Shown here piece by piece: positions 46,758-54,758 of a DNA stretch of 64,000 bases. The DNA lies in NCBI RefSeq assembly GCF_019457635.1, contig NZ_CP080412.1, positions 2,604,001 through 2,668,000 on the forward strand. Direction: 5' to 3'. Positions within the stretch are counted from its first letter, which is position 1, and each line of letters opens with the position of its first letter. The position numbers and the translations under genes were made by a program. The stretch is from Shewanella mangrovisoli. Its GTDB lineage: Bacteria > Pseudomonadota > Gammaproteobacteria > Enterobacterales > Shewanellaceae. Below the pieces are notes generated by a model. That model had not been told where the DNA came from, did no database searches, and saw only the letters and a list, made by a program, of their open reading frames with translations.

Positions 46758-47006
46758 GGGCGGACTTGCATACTGAACCCAAATATTTTCTGTTGGGTGA
46801 TGCTCTTTAATTGTTTCGAGTGCATCTTCCAGCTCGTTCTTGTCTAACCCACTGACTGAGTAACCAAATCTGGTGATATTAAAGCCTTTTGCAACCAAAT
46901 CTTGGTGATTAAGTTCCGTCAGGACATTGCTACCAGCCCAAATTGCGACACCTGGCAATTTTAAGACCTCATCGAGAGCTCTAGTTTCAAGTATCAGATA
47001 AACCAT
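46755..47006 (-). CDS. Integron-cassette gene, unknown 83-residue protein
   Basis: An 83-residue acidic, soluble protein: MVYLILETRALDEVLKLPG, then VAIWAGSNVLTELNHQ, FGYSVSGLDKNELEDALE and TIKEHHPTENIWVQYA. No family that I can name with confidence; similar small proteins occur in integron cassettes to my memory. The start ATG lies 11 bp inside the cassette, right after the recombination boundary GTTAGGGC, and the stop TAA is the TAAC of its own attC. No promoter is evident between the upstream attC-like site and the start. Confidence 0.75.
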   Translation of the reverse strand: MVYLILETRALDEVLKLPGVAIWAGSNVLTELNHQDLVAKGFNITRFGYSVSGLDKNELEDALETIKEHHPTENIWVQYASPP

Positions 47007-47016
47007 ACCAAAGCCC

Positions 47017-47078
47017 TAACATTTTATTCGTGTGCATGCGCGTTTACCTCGTTGGACCAGTGAAAACACGCACGGTTA
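47017..47078 (-). other. Degenerate attC-like site upstream of cassette 2
   Basis: Minus-strand 62-bp element TAAC...GTTA with partial pairing (CGTGCGTG arm against CATGCACACG) but an unpaired AATAAAAT near one end. Its GTTAGGGC end marks the start of cassette 2. It could be the remnant site of a lost upstream cassette or of an attI. Confidence 0.55.
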
Positions 47079-47553
47079 ACTTTCTGTATGCAAAGAACTT
47101 ATCAGCTTTCTGGCAAATACACCATCTGGAAAAACGCGCTTGCGCGTTTTACAACCCTATTAACTAAAAGTATTACATTATAGTCAATTGATTTTATAGA
47201 GTTTTACTTGTTGAAAATGGAATTGGTGCGCACTGACTTCGTCTTAAAATCATACAAAATAGCTAATTTTATATATGACTGTATACCCATACATTGTTAG
47301 TCGATTTCTGGTTGGGCCAAACTTAGGCAAATAGATAAGAATTTGTATGTCAGCAGGAGTGGGAGTTTTCGATAGAACTAACGAGCCGAAACTCGTAATG
47401 GGGCAAAAAGCTTTTACCCGGATGAACAGTTCAATAGTCGTTAAGATTGCCATCAATAAAGCAGTGTTCTCAACGGCATAAACATCATCCTAACTAACCT
47501 TCCCTATCCCACCTTACCTATCTGACTAAATAGGCTCAAACCAATCAACTCAA
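47079..47553. other. AT-rich non-coding region downstream of the rhombotarget gene
   Basis: About 475 bp with no recognisable gene; a 68-codon minus-strand frame (47250-47456) has no domain. A palindrome AAAACGCG-CTTG-CGCGTTTT at 47131-47150, T-rich after it on the minus strand, is a terminator candidate between the rhombotarget lipoprotein gene and the cassettes. No integrase or attI remnant was identified. Confidence 0.55.
47131..47150 (-). terminator. Terminator upstream of the cassette array
   Basis: Stem AAAACGCG/CGCGTTTT with a CTTG loop, followed by TTCC on the minus strand; would isolate the cassettes from transcription coming from 48402. Confidence 0.55.
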
Positions 47554-48402
47554 CTATTCTCGGCTGATAGTTAAACGGCGAATTGCAAATATGCCCAGTA
47601 GCGAAAGGATTAATAGGGATAAACTGCCTCCGCCGCTATAACCTTGTTTATGTTCGATGGTCGCAATATGTTCTTCTTTCACGCGGGTTTTAAAGCGGGC
47701 TAATTCGGCGTCTAAGTTAGTGATCATATCGTTTACCGCTAGATCAAAGCCTTCGGCGGATTTTTCACGTAACACGTTGGTGACGCTCACCGCGGTTGAT
47801 GTGTCGCTAAGTTGGTTAATGCCGGGCGCCCTAAACAGCATCTTTTGGCTGCGCATATCAAATACCGCAGTATCGACAAAGGTTTGGATCGCGTTTTCAT
47901 TACCGGGCACCATATACATGCCGACTATGGTCCAATACAGCAGTGAAGCCTTATTCTCGCTGCTTTGTAGCAGTTGATCATAAGATACCAGCGCCATCAC
48001 ATCGACATCGTGTAAGCGAGCGACCTGCTGCAGGGTACTAAAACCTTTGCCATTTTTAAGGTAAGTGCTGGGGATTAATTCGATACGGTCAATAAAGTCA
48101 TATTTAACAAAGGATTGTTTTACTTTATCCAGCAAGGCGATTTGCGAGCTGCTATCGAGGGCTTCGGATTGCCAATGGGAGGAAGGTAAAAAGGCGATGC
48201 CGACCGTTATGGGAAGACGCAGTACAGGAATACTGGGCTGCTGCGGCTCACGTTGTTTATCGTCGGGATAGAGATATTCAACCAGACTGCTGGAAACCAC
48301 GTTTTTTTCGGTGGTGTTACCGTTAAAAAAAGCACTGCAACCACCAAGCAAGATGCTAATCGATGCCAGCGCGCCCACAAGCGCTATGAATTTTGTCTTC
48401 AT
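47554..48402 (-). CDS. Rhombotarget-type lipoprotein with GlyGly-CTERM tail
   Basis: A 282-residue lipoprotein. Start at MKTKFIALVG; lipobox SILLGGCSAF gives Cys near residue 22. The C terminus GYSGGGSLSLLILSLLGIFAIRRLT is a GlyGly-CTERM sorting signal: glycines, a hydrophobic segment and arginines. Such proteins are cut by the intramembrane protease rhombosortase and passed to the type II secretion path or the surface; the lipoprotein plus this tail is the 'rhombotarget lipoprotein' arrangement. The middle part (VARLHDVDVMALVSYDQ) is shared loosely with the lipoprotein at 18292. No rhombosortase gene lies in this window. Confidence 0.85.
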   Translation of the reverse strand: MKTKFIALVGALASISILLGGCSAFFNGNTTEKNVVSSSLVEYLYPDDKQREPQQPSIPVLRLPITVGIAFLPSSHWQSEALDSSSQIALLDKVKQSFVKYDFIDRIELIPSTYLKNGKGFSTLQQVARLHDVDVMALVSYDQLLQSSENKASLLYWTIVGMYMVPGNENAIQTFVDTAVFDMRSQKMLFRAPGINQLSDTSTAVSVTNVLREKSAEGFDLAVNDMITNLDAELARFKTRVKEEHIATIEHKQGYSGGGSLSLLILSLLGIFAIRRLTISRE

Positions 48403-48546
48403 CTGTTTCTCTACCGTATCCTTACTGCGCACAGGCCATGCAACCCGTGCATATTGCCGCTACCTTAGCGAGTCACTGCTGTAAAAACAAGCCGTTAACT
48501 TCACATATCGCGCTTTTGTTTGGCTTTTTAAATGCTTAGAAACAAC

Positions 48547-48570
48547 AAAGCCGCATCGGAATGCGGCTTT
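48547..48570 (-). terminator. def terminator
   Basis: Perfect 10-bp stem AAAGCCGCAT/ATGCGGCTTT with a 4-nt loop, 43 nt after the deformylase stop; on the minus strand it is followed by GTTGTTT, a weak U-tract. Confidence 0.7.
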
Positions 48571-48612
48571 GATTTAGATAATTACGACAATCAGTTGCGC
48601 AAATTCATCTGC

Positions 48613-49104
48613 CTAGGCGTATTTACGCACTTTTTTCAACGCGATTTGCTGCTTTAATGCCGATAAGTGTTCGATAAACACTTTACCGTGTAAATGGTCG
48701 ATTTCGTGTTGTAAAACAATAGCTAAAAAGTCATCGGTTTCGATTTCAATCGCTTTGCCTTGTCTGTCTAAGGCAGTGACTTTGACCTTTTCGAAACGGC
48801 TCACTTTCGCACGATAGCCGGGGATAGAAAGGCAGCCTTCTTCACCTACGTATTCGCCTGATTTTTCAACAATCTCTGGATTAATCAGCACTAAGGGTTG
48901 ATCGCGGGTTTCGGATAAATCGATCACAATCACCGCATCTGTACTGCCCACTTGGGTCGAGGCCAGACCGATACCGTCGTCGGTGTGGTACATGGTTTCG
49001 ATTAAATCATCGATAAATCCCTGAATCGCTTCAATGTCTTTTACGGGTTGTGCTTTGCGCTTTAGACGCTCATCGGGAATTGTCAGAATATCGAGTACAG
49101 CCAT
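48613..49104 (-). CDS. def: Peptide deformylase
   Basis: Metal-dependent enzyme of 163 residues that removes the N-formyl group from new proteins. The three motifs are [10 protein letters not shown] (about 43-52), EEGCLSIPG (about 87-95, the metal cysteine) and [11 protein letters not shown] (about 130-140, metal histidines and catalytic glutamate). The usual def-fmt-rsmB neighbours are missing, so this is probably an extra deformylase copy. Divergent from the alkyltransferase-like gene. Confidence 0.95.
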   Translation of the reverse strand: MAVLDILTIPDERLKRKAQPVKDIEAIQGFIDDLIETMYHTDDGIGLASTQVGSTDAVIVIDLSETRDQPLVLINPEIVEKSGEYVGEEGCLSIPGYRAKVSRFEKVKVTALDRQGKAIEIETDDFLAIVLQHEIDHLHGKVFIEHLSALKQQIALKKVRKYA

Positions 49105-49317
49105 GCCTGTTTCATCTCTTAGTGAGTCAAAAAATTTGGCGCTATTATGAACTATTCCTGTGTTTTCTCAATATTCAAAACTAAATAGTTTAATAAAAAT
49201 CATTACAATCGATTTTTTAGATTTAAATTACAGCAGTATCAGCCGTCCGCTGTTTCACTTAGGCGGTAATTAACACTACACTGGCTCACCTCTTTCATGG
49301 TTTTATTTGGCATCATC

Positions 49318-49755
49318 ATGCGGTTTGCAAAAGATAAATCCCCACTTTATCGCTACTTAGAGCAAGATAAGGCCGTCACGCCAGACGAAACGAGCAACAC
49401 ACAAGAGACACAAAACAAGCTCTCGCCGATGGCGAAGATTTGGCATATTGTCGCGATGATCCCGCCAGGCAAAGTCAGCAGTTACGGCAAGGTGGCCGAT
49501 TTTGCTGGTTTACCTGGGCGCGCCCGCTATGTGTCGAAGGCGCTCAAATCGGCCCCCGAACATTTGTCACTTCCTTGGCATAGAGTACTCAACAGCCAAG
49601 GGAAAATATCCTTCGAAAAGCATTCAGTCCCCTTTCAGGAACAGATGGAATTATTGCGTATTGAAGGCGTTACAGTGAACTGTGGCAAAGTAGACTTGTC
49701 TGAGTTTGAGTGGCAACCGGATATGGCAACCTTAGTGATGTCAATCCCCTTCTAG
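49318..49755 (+). CDS. Alkyltransferase-like (ATL) protein
   Basis: A 145-residue relative of O6-alkylguanine-DNA methyltransferase. The helix-turn-helix segment IWHIVAMIPPGKVSSYGKVADFAGLPGRARYVSKAL is conserved, but the active-site PCHRV motif reads LPWHRVLNS: tryptophan stands in for the alkyl-accepting cysteine. Such ATL proteins bind alkylated guanine without repairing it and flag it for nucleotide excision repair. Start at the ATG 49318, with an in-frame ATG seven codons upstream as an alternative. Stands alone. Confidence 0.9.
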   Translation: MRFAKDKSPLYRYLEQDKAVTPDETSNTQETQNKLSPMAKIWHIVAMIPPGKVSSYGKVADFAGLPGRARYVSKALKSAPEHLSLPWHRVLNSQGKISFEKHSVPFQEQMELLRIEGVTVNCGKVDLSEFEWQPDMATLVMSIPF

Positions 49756-49884
49756 TTTAATATATTGATCTATAAACTGTTTACACCCGATATAGCCTCA
49801 GCTATAAACAATGTAGCTTGGCAGTTTAGCCAATAGGATAAACAGTGTTAGCCGCAATCTGTTTGCGATATAAAGGAGCATTAC
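49756..49884. other. Short intergenic stretch before the DUF3108 gene
   Basis: No clear promoter pair was identified in these 129 bp; an AAAGGAG ribosome site lies at 49872-49878. Confidence 0.4.
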
Positions 49885-50697
49885 TTGCGCACAATTCCAA
49901 CGTTATTCGTGAGTCTCGCGCTCACCCACAGCGTATTTGCGATGGCGGCACCAACGCCTTTAACGCCTCAAACTGCTGAATATCAAGTTAATTATGGTGA
50001 TATTGAGTTGGGTAAAGCCAAGTATCAACTGCCCGCCATCGAGGATGGCGTTTATAAATATCGCTTCGACAGCGACCTTAGCTTGTTATTACTCACCGAT
50101 GTGCGCCATGTGCTGAGTGAATTTGGCCAAGAGGGGAATCAATTATTACCCATGCGCTATTTGCATGAGCGCAAAGGTGTTGGCCCGAACTTTGTCGAGC
50201 AAACCGCCTTTGCCAAGGCTCAGGGGATGATCCACACCCGTTATAAGGATGAAAAAGGCAAATTCCCCTTTGAAGGCGATATTTTCGACCCTTTAATGGT
50301 GCAGCTGCAGTTTCGTCTCGATATCAGCGCTGGTAAAGAAGTGCTTGATTATAAGATGATTAAATCCAACGAGCTCGATGAGTATAAGTTCCATGTGATT
50401 GGTAAGGAGCGAATGACAATTGAGAGCGGCAGCTACGACACGGTCAAAATTGAGGTGGTGCGGGACAATCATAAACGCCAAACCTTCTTTTGGATGGCGC
50501 CGGATCTAGCCTATCTCCCCGTTCGTCTAACACACTTTGAAAAAGGCAGCAAACAGCTGGATATCAAACTGCTGAATTATCACTTCGACGATGTGCCAGT
50601 TGCAGTCGCGCCCGCTGCCGTTGAAGCCGCAGCCGTTGAAACCGAAGTTCCGACAGAGCAGAAAGTGCCTAAGCTTTTAGGCACAGGCGCTAATTAA
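49885..50697 (+). CDS. DUF3108 periplasmic protein
   Basis: A 270-residue exported protein with a short signal peptide (TLFVSLALTHSVFAMAAP). The DUF3108 fold is seen in AEYQVNYGDIELGKAKYQL and in the later segments IGKERMTIESGSYDTVKIEVVRD and FFWMAPDLAYLPVRLTHFEKG. The TTG start is six nt after AAAGGAG. The last ~35 residues are Ala/Pro/Val rich. DUF3108 proteins are common in gammaproteobacteria and lack a proven role. Closed by a strong terminator. Confidence 0.88.
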   Translation: MRTIPTLFVSLALTHSVFAMAAPTPLTPQTAEYQVNYGDIELGKAKYQLPAIEDGVYKYRFDSDLSLLLLTDVRHVLSEFGQEGNQLLPMRYLHERKGVGPNFVEQTAFAKAQGMIHTRYKDEKGKFPFEGDIFDPLMVQLQFRLDISAGKEVLDYKMIKSNELDEYKFHVIGKERMTIESGSYDTVKIEVVRDNHKRQTFFWMAPDLAYLPVRLTHFEKGSKQLDIKLLNYHFDDVPVAVAPAAVEAAAVETEVPTEQKVPKLLGTGAN

Positions 50698-50776
50698 GCC
50701 TGATACACATTTATCGCTGATTTAAGTCGGATTGAGTGCTGTTGCTAAGACGCAGTAACAGCGCAGCACAAAACAC

Positions 50777-50813
50777 AAAAGGCCAAACGTGAGTGACTCC
50801 GTTTGGCCTTTTT
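50777..50813. terminator. Bidirectional terminator DUF3108 / yafJ
   Basis: AAAAGGCCAAACG arm pairs with CGTTTGGCCTTTT around a 10-nt loop between convergent genes; A- and T-runs on each side. Confidence 0.85.
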
Positions 50814-50859
50814 CTCTGATTTAATTCCATCAAAGTGGAATGACTGCGACAGCGCCCGA

Positions 50860-51639
50860 TTACAAATCGATAAGCAGCTCACCGAGTCGGAACAACTTCC
50901 AATTGCCGGGCTGCATCACCTGCCAGTCTTCGTTTTCGGTCAGCGGCCGAGTCGCAATCACAGTCACGACATCGTGCGGTGTGGTTTCTTTATCAAAATC
51001 AATCACGACATCGGTATCAATTAATTTTGCCTTACCGAAAGGCGCTCTGCGGGTGATGTAACACAGATTATTACTGCAATAGCACATCAAGTATTCACCA
51101 TCGCTGAGGATCATATTAAACACCCCAAGGGCGCGGATTTGTTCGGCAAGCGTAGCTACAAATCGAAACACCGCTTGCATATCCACTGGGCGACGGTCGC
51201 CAAACTTGGCCGCGACTTGCTCTAATATCCAGCAAAAAGCCAACTCGCTGTCGGTATCACCGACACTCTGATAGCGGGACACCTGAAACTTCGCCTGATA
51301 GTCGCTTAACTGACCATTGTGGGCATAGGTCCAATAACGGCCCCACAACTCACGGGTAAATGGGTGGGTATTTTCAAGGGAAACACAGCCGCGATTAGCT
51401 TGGCGAATATGGCTTATCACCACCTCGCTTTTAATTGGATAAGATTTGATCAACTTTGCAATGTGCGACTCACTACTCGGGCAGGCATCCTTAAAAGTAC
51501 GGCTGCCACGGCCCTCATAGAAAGTGATCCCCCAACCGTCGACATGGGGCCCAGTGACGCCACCACGCTGTGCTAACCCTGTAAAACTAAACACAATATC
51601 GGTCGGCACATTGGCGCTCATCGCCAGTAACTCACACAT
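50860..51639 (-). CDS. yafJ: Class II glutamine amidotransferase, YafJ type
   Basis: A 259-residue Ntn-type glutaminase. The start is set at the ATG giving MCELLAMSANVPTDIVFSF, so that the nucleophile Cys2 is exposed after methionine removal; a GTG/ATG further up would bury it. Typical motifs are GPHVDGWGITFYEG and SEVVISHIRQANRG and HPFTRELWGRYWTYAHNGQL. The acceptor is unknown for YafJ; related proteins occur in modified-guanine and lipid pathways. Divergent from fadE across 243 bp that hold a PsrA-like site. Confidence 0.88.
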   Translation of the reverse strand: MCELLAMSANVPTDIVFSFTGLAQRGGVTGPHVDGWGITFYEGRGSRTFKDACPSSESHIAKLIKSYPIKSEVVISHIRQANRGCVSLENTHPFTRELWGRYWTYAHNGQLSDYQAKFQVSRYQSVGDTDSELAFCWILEQVAAKFGDRRPVDMQAVFRFVATLAEQIRALGVFNMILSDGEYLMCYCSNNLCYITRRAPFGKAKLIDTDVVIDFDKETTPHDVVTVIATRPLTENEDWQVMQPGNWKLFRLGELLIDL

Positions 51640-51727
51640 ATTTCTCGCCTTTATCAATCCAAATATCCACGGTTTTGCATTGTAACTAGTTGATGACATT
51701 TGTGGAATGATCAAAGGTGACAAAAAA

Positions 51728-51745
51728 TTTAAACAATTGTTTGAA
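51728..51745. promoter_or_regulatory. PsrA-like operator upstream of fadE
   Basis: The palindrome TTTAAACAATTGTTTGAA (AAAC-N4-GTTTG core) agrees with the fatty-acid-responsive PsrA/FadR-like operator known in Shewanella and Pseudomonas. It lies about 140 bp before the fadE start. In Shewanella PsrA controls fatty-acid degradation genes, so repression of fadE is likely. Confidence 0.6.
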
Positions 51746-51882
51746 AAATACTTGTATTAAAACTGCCTTAGGTTTAACTTTTATGCGACACAGGTCAGAC
51801 CACAAACTATAATTGTGATCGCAATCAACAAAATTCGTTATGACCTGTGATTGGCACTCGGTCATACTTAAGGAGAAATACA

Positions 51883-54330
51883 GTGACTACCCTACTTTGG
51901 ATCATCGCCATGATCTTAGTGCTAGGAGCCCTAGCTTACCTTCGGGTATCTTTGCTCACTGCCACTATTGCAGCCGCTGTTGTGATGACAGCCGGATGGA
52001 CACTCGATGTTGTCGGCCCTATCTCTTGGATTATCTTCCTGGTGATCGCGCTGCCCCTCAATATCAGTGCATTTAGACAAAATGTTATCAGTCGCCCACT
52101 GATGAAGATCTACCGAGGCATCATGCCCGAAATGTCTTCTACCGAAAAAGAAGCGATTGAAGCCGGTACCACATGGTGGGAAGCCGATCTGTTTGCGGGT
52201 AACCCAAACTGGAAAAAACTCCACAACTACCCTGTCGCTCGTTTAAGTGCCGATGAGCAAGCCTTCTTAGACGGCCCCGTTGAAGAAGTGTGCCGCATGG
52301 TGAACCAACACCAAGTATCACATCAACTGGCTGATTTGCCTGCTGAAGTATGGCAATACCTGAAAGATCACGGCTTCTTCGCCATGATCATCAAGAAAAA
52401 ATACGGCGGTTTAGAATATTCAGCTTACGCCCAATCACGCGTGCTGCAAAAGCTTGCAGGTTTAAGCAGCGAGCTGGCATCCACTGTAGGTGTACCTAAC
52501 TCCTTAGGCCCTGGCGAATTGTTACAACACTATGGTACGCCTGAGCAGCAAAACCATTACCTGCCACGTTTAGCCAAAGGTTTAGAAGTCCCTTGTTTCG
52601 CGTTAACTAGCCCAGAGGCTGGTAGCGACGCGGGTTCTATCCCTGACTTTGGTATCGTGTGTAAAGGTCAATGGGAAGGCGAAGAAGTCTTAGGTATGCG
52701 CTTAACCTGGAACAAGCGTTATATCACCCTTGCCCCAGTTGCCACTGTATTAGGTCTGGCGTTTAAACTGCGTGACCCTGATCACCTGTTAGGCGATAAA
52801 GAAGAGCTGGGCATTACCTGCGCGCTGATCCCAACTGACGTTGAAGGCGTTGAGACAGGTCGTCGTCACTTCCCGCTGAACTGTATGTTCCAAAACGGTC
52901 CAACTCGCGGTAAAGACGTATTCGTACCATTAAGCTTTATCATCGGTGGTCCGAAAATGGCTGGCCAAGGCTGGCGTATGTTGGTTGAGTGTTTGTCTGT
53001 TGGCCGTGGTATCACGCTGCCATCAAACTCTGCCGGTGGCGTAAAAACCGCAGCACTTGCAACAGGTGCGTATGCGCGTATTCGTCGTCAATTCAAACTG
53101 CCGATTGGTAAGTTAGAAGGGATTGAAGAGCCAATGGCACGCATCGGTGGTAACGCCTACCTGATGGATGCAGTAACCTCATTAACCACCACAGGTATCG
53201 ACTTAGGTGAAAAACCTTCAGTTATCTCGGCTATCGTGAAATATCACCTGACCGATCGTATGCAGAAATGCGTTATCGACGCCATGGATATCCACGGTGG
53301 TAAAGGTGTGTGTTTAGGCCCTAACAACTACTTAGGCCGTGGCTATCAAGCGGCTCCAATTGCGATTACCGTTGAAGGCGCAAACATCCTGACACGTTCG
53401 ATGATCATCTATGGTCAAGGTGCTATCCGTTGTCATCCTTATGTATTGGCCGAAATGGAGTCAGCGTTTGATACTGAGTCTGGCCAAGGTTTAGCCAACT
53501 TCGATGCGGCGATTTTCGGTCACATTGGTTTTGCGACCAGTAACTTTGTCCGTAGCTTCTGGTTAGGTCTGACATCAAGCCGTTTCTCTAACGCGCCATA
53601 TTCAGATAAAACCAAGCGTTATTATCAACATATGAACCGTTTCAGTGCCAACTTAGCCCTGCTATCAGATTTGGCCATGGCAACCTTAGGTGGTAACTTA
53701 AAACGTAAAGAGCGTATTTCTGCCCGCTTAGGCGATCTGTTAAGCCAGTTATACCTCGCTTCTGCAACCTTAAAACGTTACCAAGATGAAGGCCGTCAAA
53801 CTGACGATCTACCACTGGTGCAATGGGCGGTTGAAGATGCGCTGTACAAGTTGCAGGCTTCATTAGACGATTTACTGGATAACTTCCCTATGGGTCTAGG
53901 CGGCGTGTTACGTGCCATCATGTTCCCATTCGGCCGTCCACTGAAACGTCCAAGCGATGTGTTAGATCATAAAGTGGCTAAGATCATGCAGACCCCATGT
54001 GAAAGCCGTGATCGTTTAGGTAAAGGTCAGTTCTGGACTAACTCTGAGCACAATGCTGTCGGTATCCAAGAGCAAACACTTAAGGATATTTTGGCCGCCG
54101 AACCTTTATTCGACAAAGTCTGTAAGGCCAGTGGTAAGCGTTTACCTTTTATGTGGTTAGATAAAGTCGCCGCCGAAGGTAAAGCCTTAGGTGTATTGAG
54201 CGACAGCGAAGTACAACTGTTGGAACGTGCCGAAATCGGCCGTATGAAGTCTATCAATGTGGATGACTTTGACCCAGCTGAGCTGCGCCCCGAAGTCGTC
54301 GCGACGACATCACAGGAACGCGCCGCTTAA
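51883..54330 (+). CDS. fadE: Acyl-CoA dehydrogenase FadE
   Basis: Large acyl-CoA dehydrogenase of 815 residues, the first step of beta-oxidation, close in length to E. coli FadE. The GTG start at 51883 has AAGGAGA just upstream; the in-frame 51847 start would add 12 odd residues. Two N-terminal hydrophobic segments ([20 protein letters not shown] and [16 protein letters not shown]) are followed by the FAD-dependent domain: [28 protein letters not shown] and [20 protein letters not shown]. Stands alone; terminator at 54382-54411. Likely repressed by PsrA in the absence of fatty acids. Confidence 0.95.
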   Translation: MTTLLWIIAMILVLGALAYLRVSLLTATIAAAVVMTAGWTLDVVGPISWIIFLVIALPLNISAFRQNVISRPLMKIYRGIMPEMSSTEKEAIEAGTTWWEADLFAGNPNWKKLHNYPVARLSADEQAFLDGPVEEVCRMVNQHQVSHQLADLPAEVWQYLKDHGFFAMIIKKKYGGLEYSAYAQSRVLQKLAGLSSELASTVGVPNSLGPGELLQHYGTPEQQNHYLPRLAKGLEVPCFALTSPEAGSDAGSIPDFGIVCKGQWEGEEVLGMRLTWNKRYITLAPVATVLGLAFKLRDPDHLLGDKEELGITCALIPTDVEGVETGRRHFPLNCMFQNGPTRGKDVFVPLSFIIGGPKMAGQGWRMLVECLSVGRGITLPSNSAGGVKTAALATGAYARIRRQFKLPIGKLEGIEEPMARIGGNAYLMDAVTSLTTTGIDLGEKPSVISAIVKYHLTDRMQKCVIDAMDIHGGKGVCLGPNNYLGRGYQAAPIAITVEGANILTRSMIIYGQGAIRCHPYVLAEMESAFDTESGQGLANFDAAIFGHIGFATSNFVRSFWLGLTSSRFSNAPYSDKTKRYYQHMNRFSANLALLSDLAMATLGGNLKRKERISARLGDLLSQLYLASATLKRYQDEGRQTDDLPLVQWAVEDALYKLQASLDDLLDNFPMGLGGVLRAIMFPFGRPLKRPSDVLDHKVAKIMQTPCESRDRLGKGQFWTNSEHNAVGIQEQTLKDILAAEPLFDKVCKASGKRLPFMWLDKVAAEGKALGVLSDSEVQLLERAEIGRMKSINVDDFDPAELRPEVVATTSQERAA

Positions 54331-54381
54331 TAGTAAAGCTGTACTAGCTGAGCTGTACTAACTAAGCCCATCTAAATAAAC

Positions 54382-54411
54382 AAAAAGGCACTACATAGTA
54401 GTGCCTTTTTT
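54382..54411. terminator. fadE terminator
   Basis: AAAAAGGCACTAC arm and GTAGTGCCTTTTT arm with an ATA loop; ends in TTTTTTATT. Confidence 0.85.
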
Positions 54412-54427
54412 ATTTTCGCCTCATTTA

Positions 54428-54706
54428 ATACCAATCACATTAAATATCTAATCAGTTCAGAGCCTCACAGGCATTTCAATCCAAGGCGCATTGACGCAGA
54501 AATGGTCATTCCCTTTTAAGTCAATGCAACACGGGAGTGGGATGCCTGTGTGGCTCCCAAAGGGCAGCTGATGTTCACTGTATGGCAACGCGCTTTATAC
54601 TGCGTTTAAGGCTTTCGACAGAGCACCACTATGCCTTCAAGCCTTCGCCTTGTCTAAAGCGCGTTGAATTCCCGCTGAATGAACAGATATTTAATACGAT
54701 TGGTAT
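54428..54706. mobile_element. MITE-like non-coding element with 22-bp inverted ends
   Basis: A 279-bp non-coding block has terminal inverted repeats: 54428-54449 (ATACCAATCACATTAAATATCT) and 54685-54706 pair at 20 of 22 positions. Inside are further palindromic segments (GCATTGAC/GTCAATGC and a CACAGGCAT/ATGCCTGTG pair), but no transposase. Size, ends and inner symmetry fit a miniature element. ATACCAATC-type ends occur in repeats of Shewanella and related genera, to my recollection. Only one copy lies in this window. Confidence 0.7.
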
Positions 54707-54758
54707 AACAGGCTTATTTCTTCGCAATTGCCAAGCTCATCTTAGCTAACCTAGGCCA

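Noticed and set aside
47250..47456. 68-codon minus-strand frame between the cassettes and the rhombotarget gene, considered as an integrase remnant
   Set aside because: No tyrosine-recombinase motif could be found in it.
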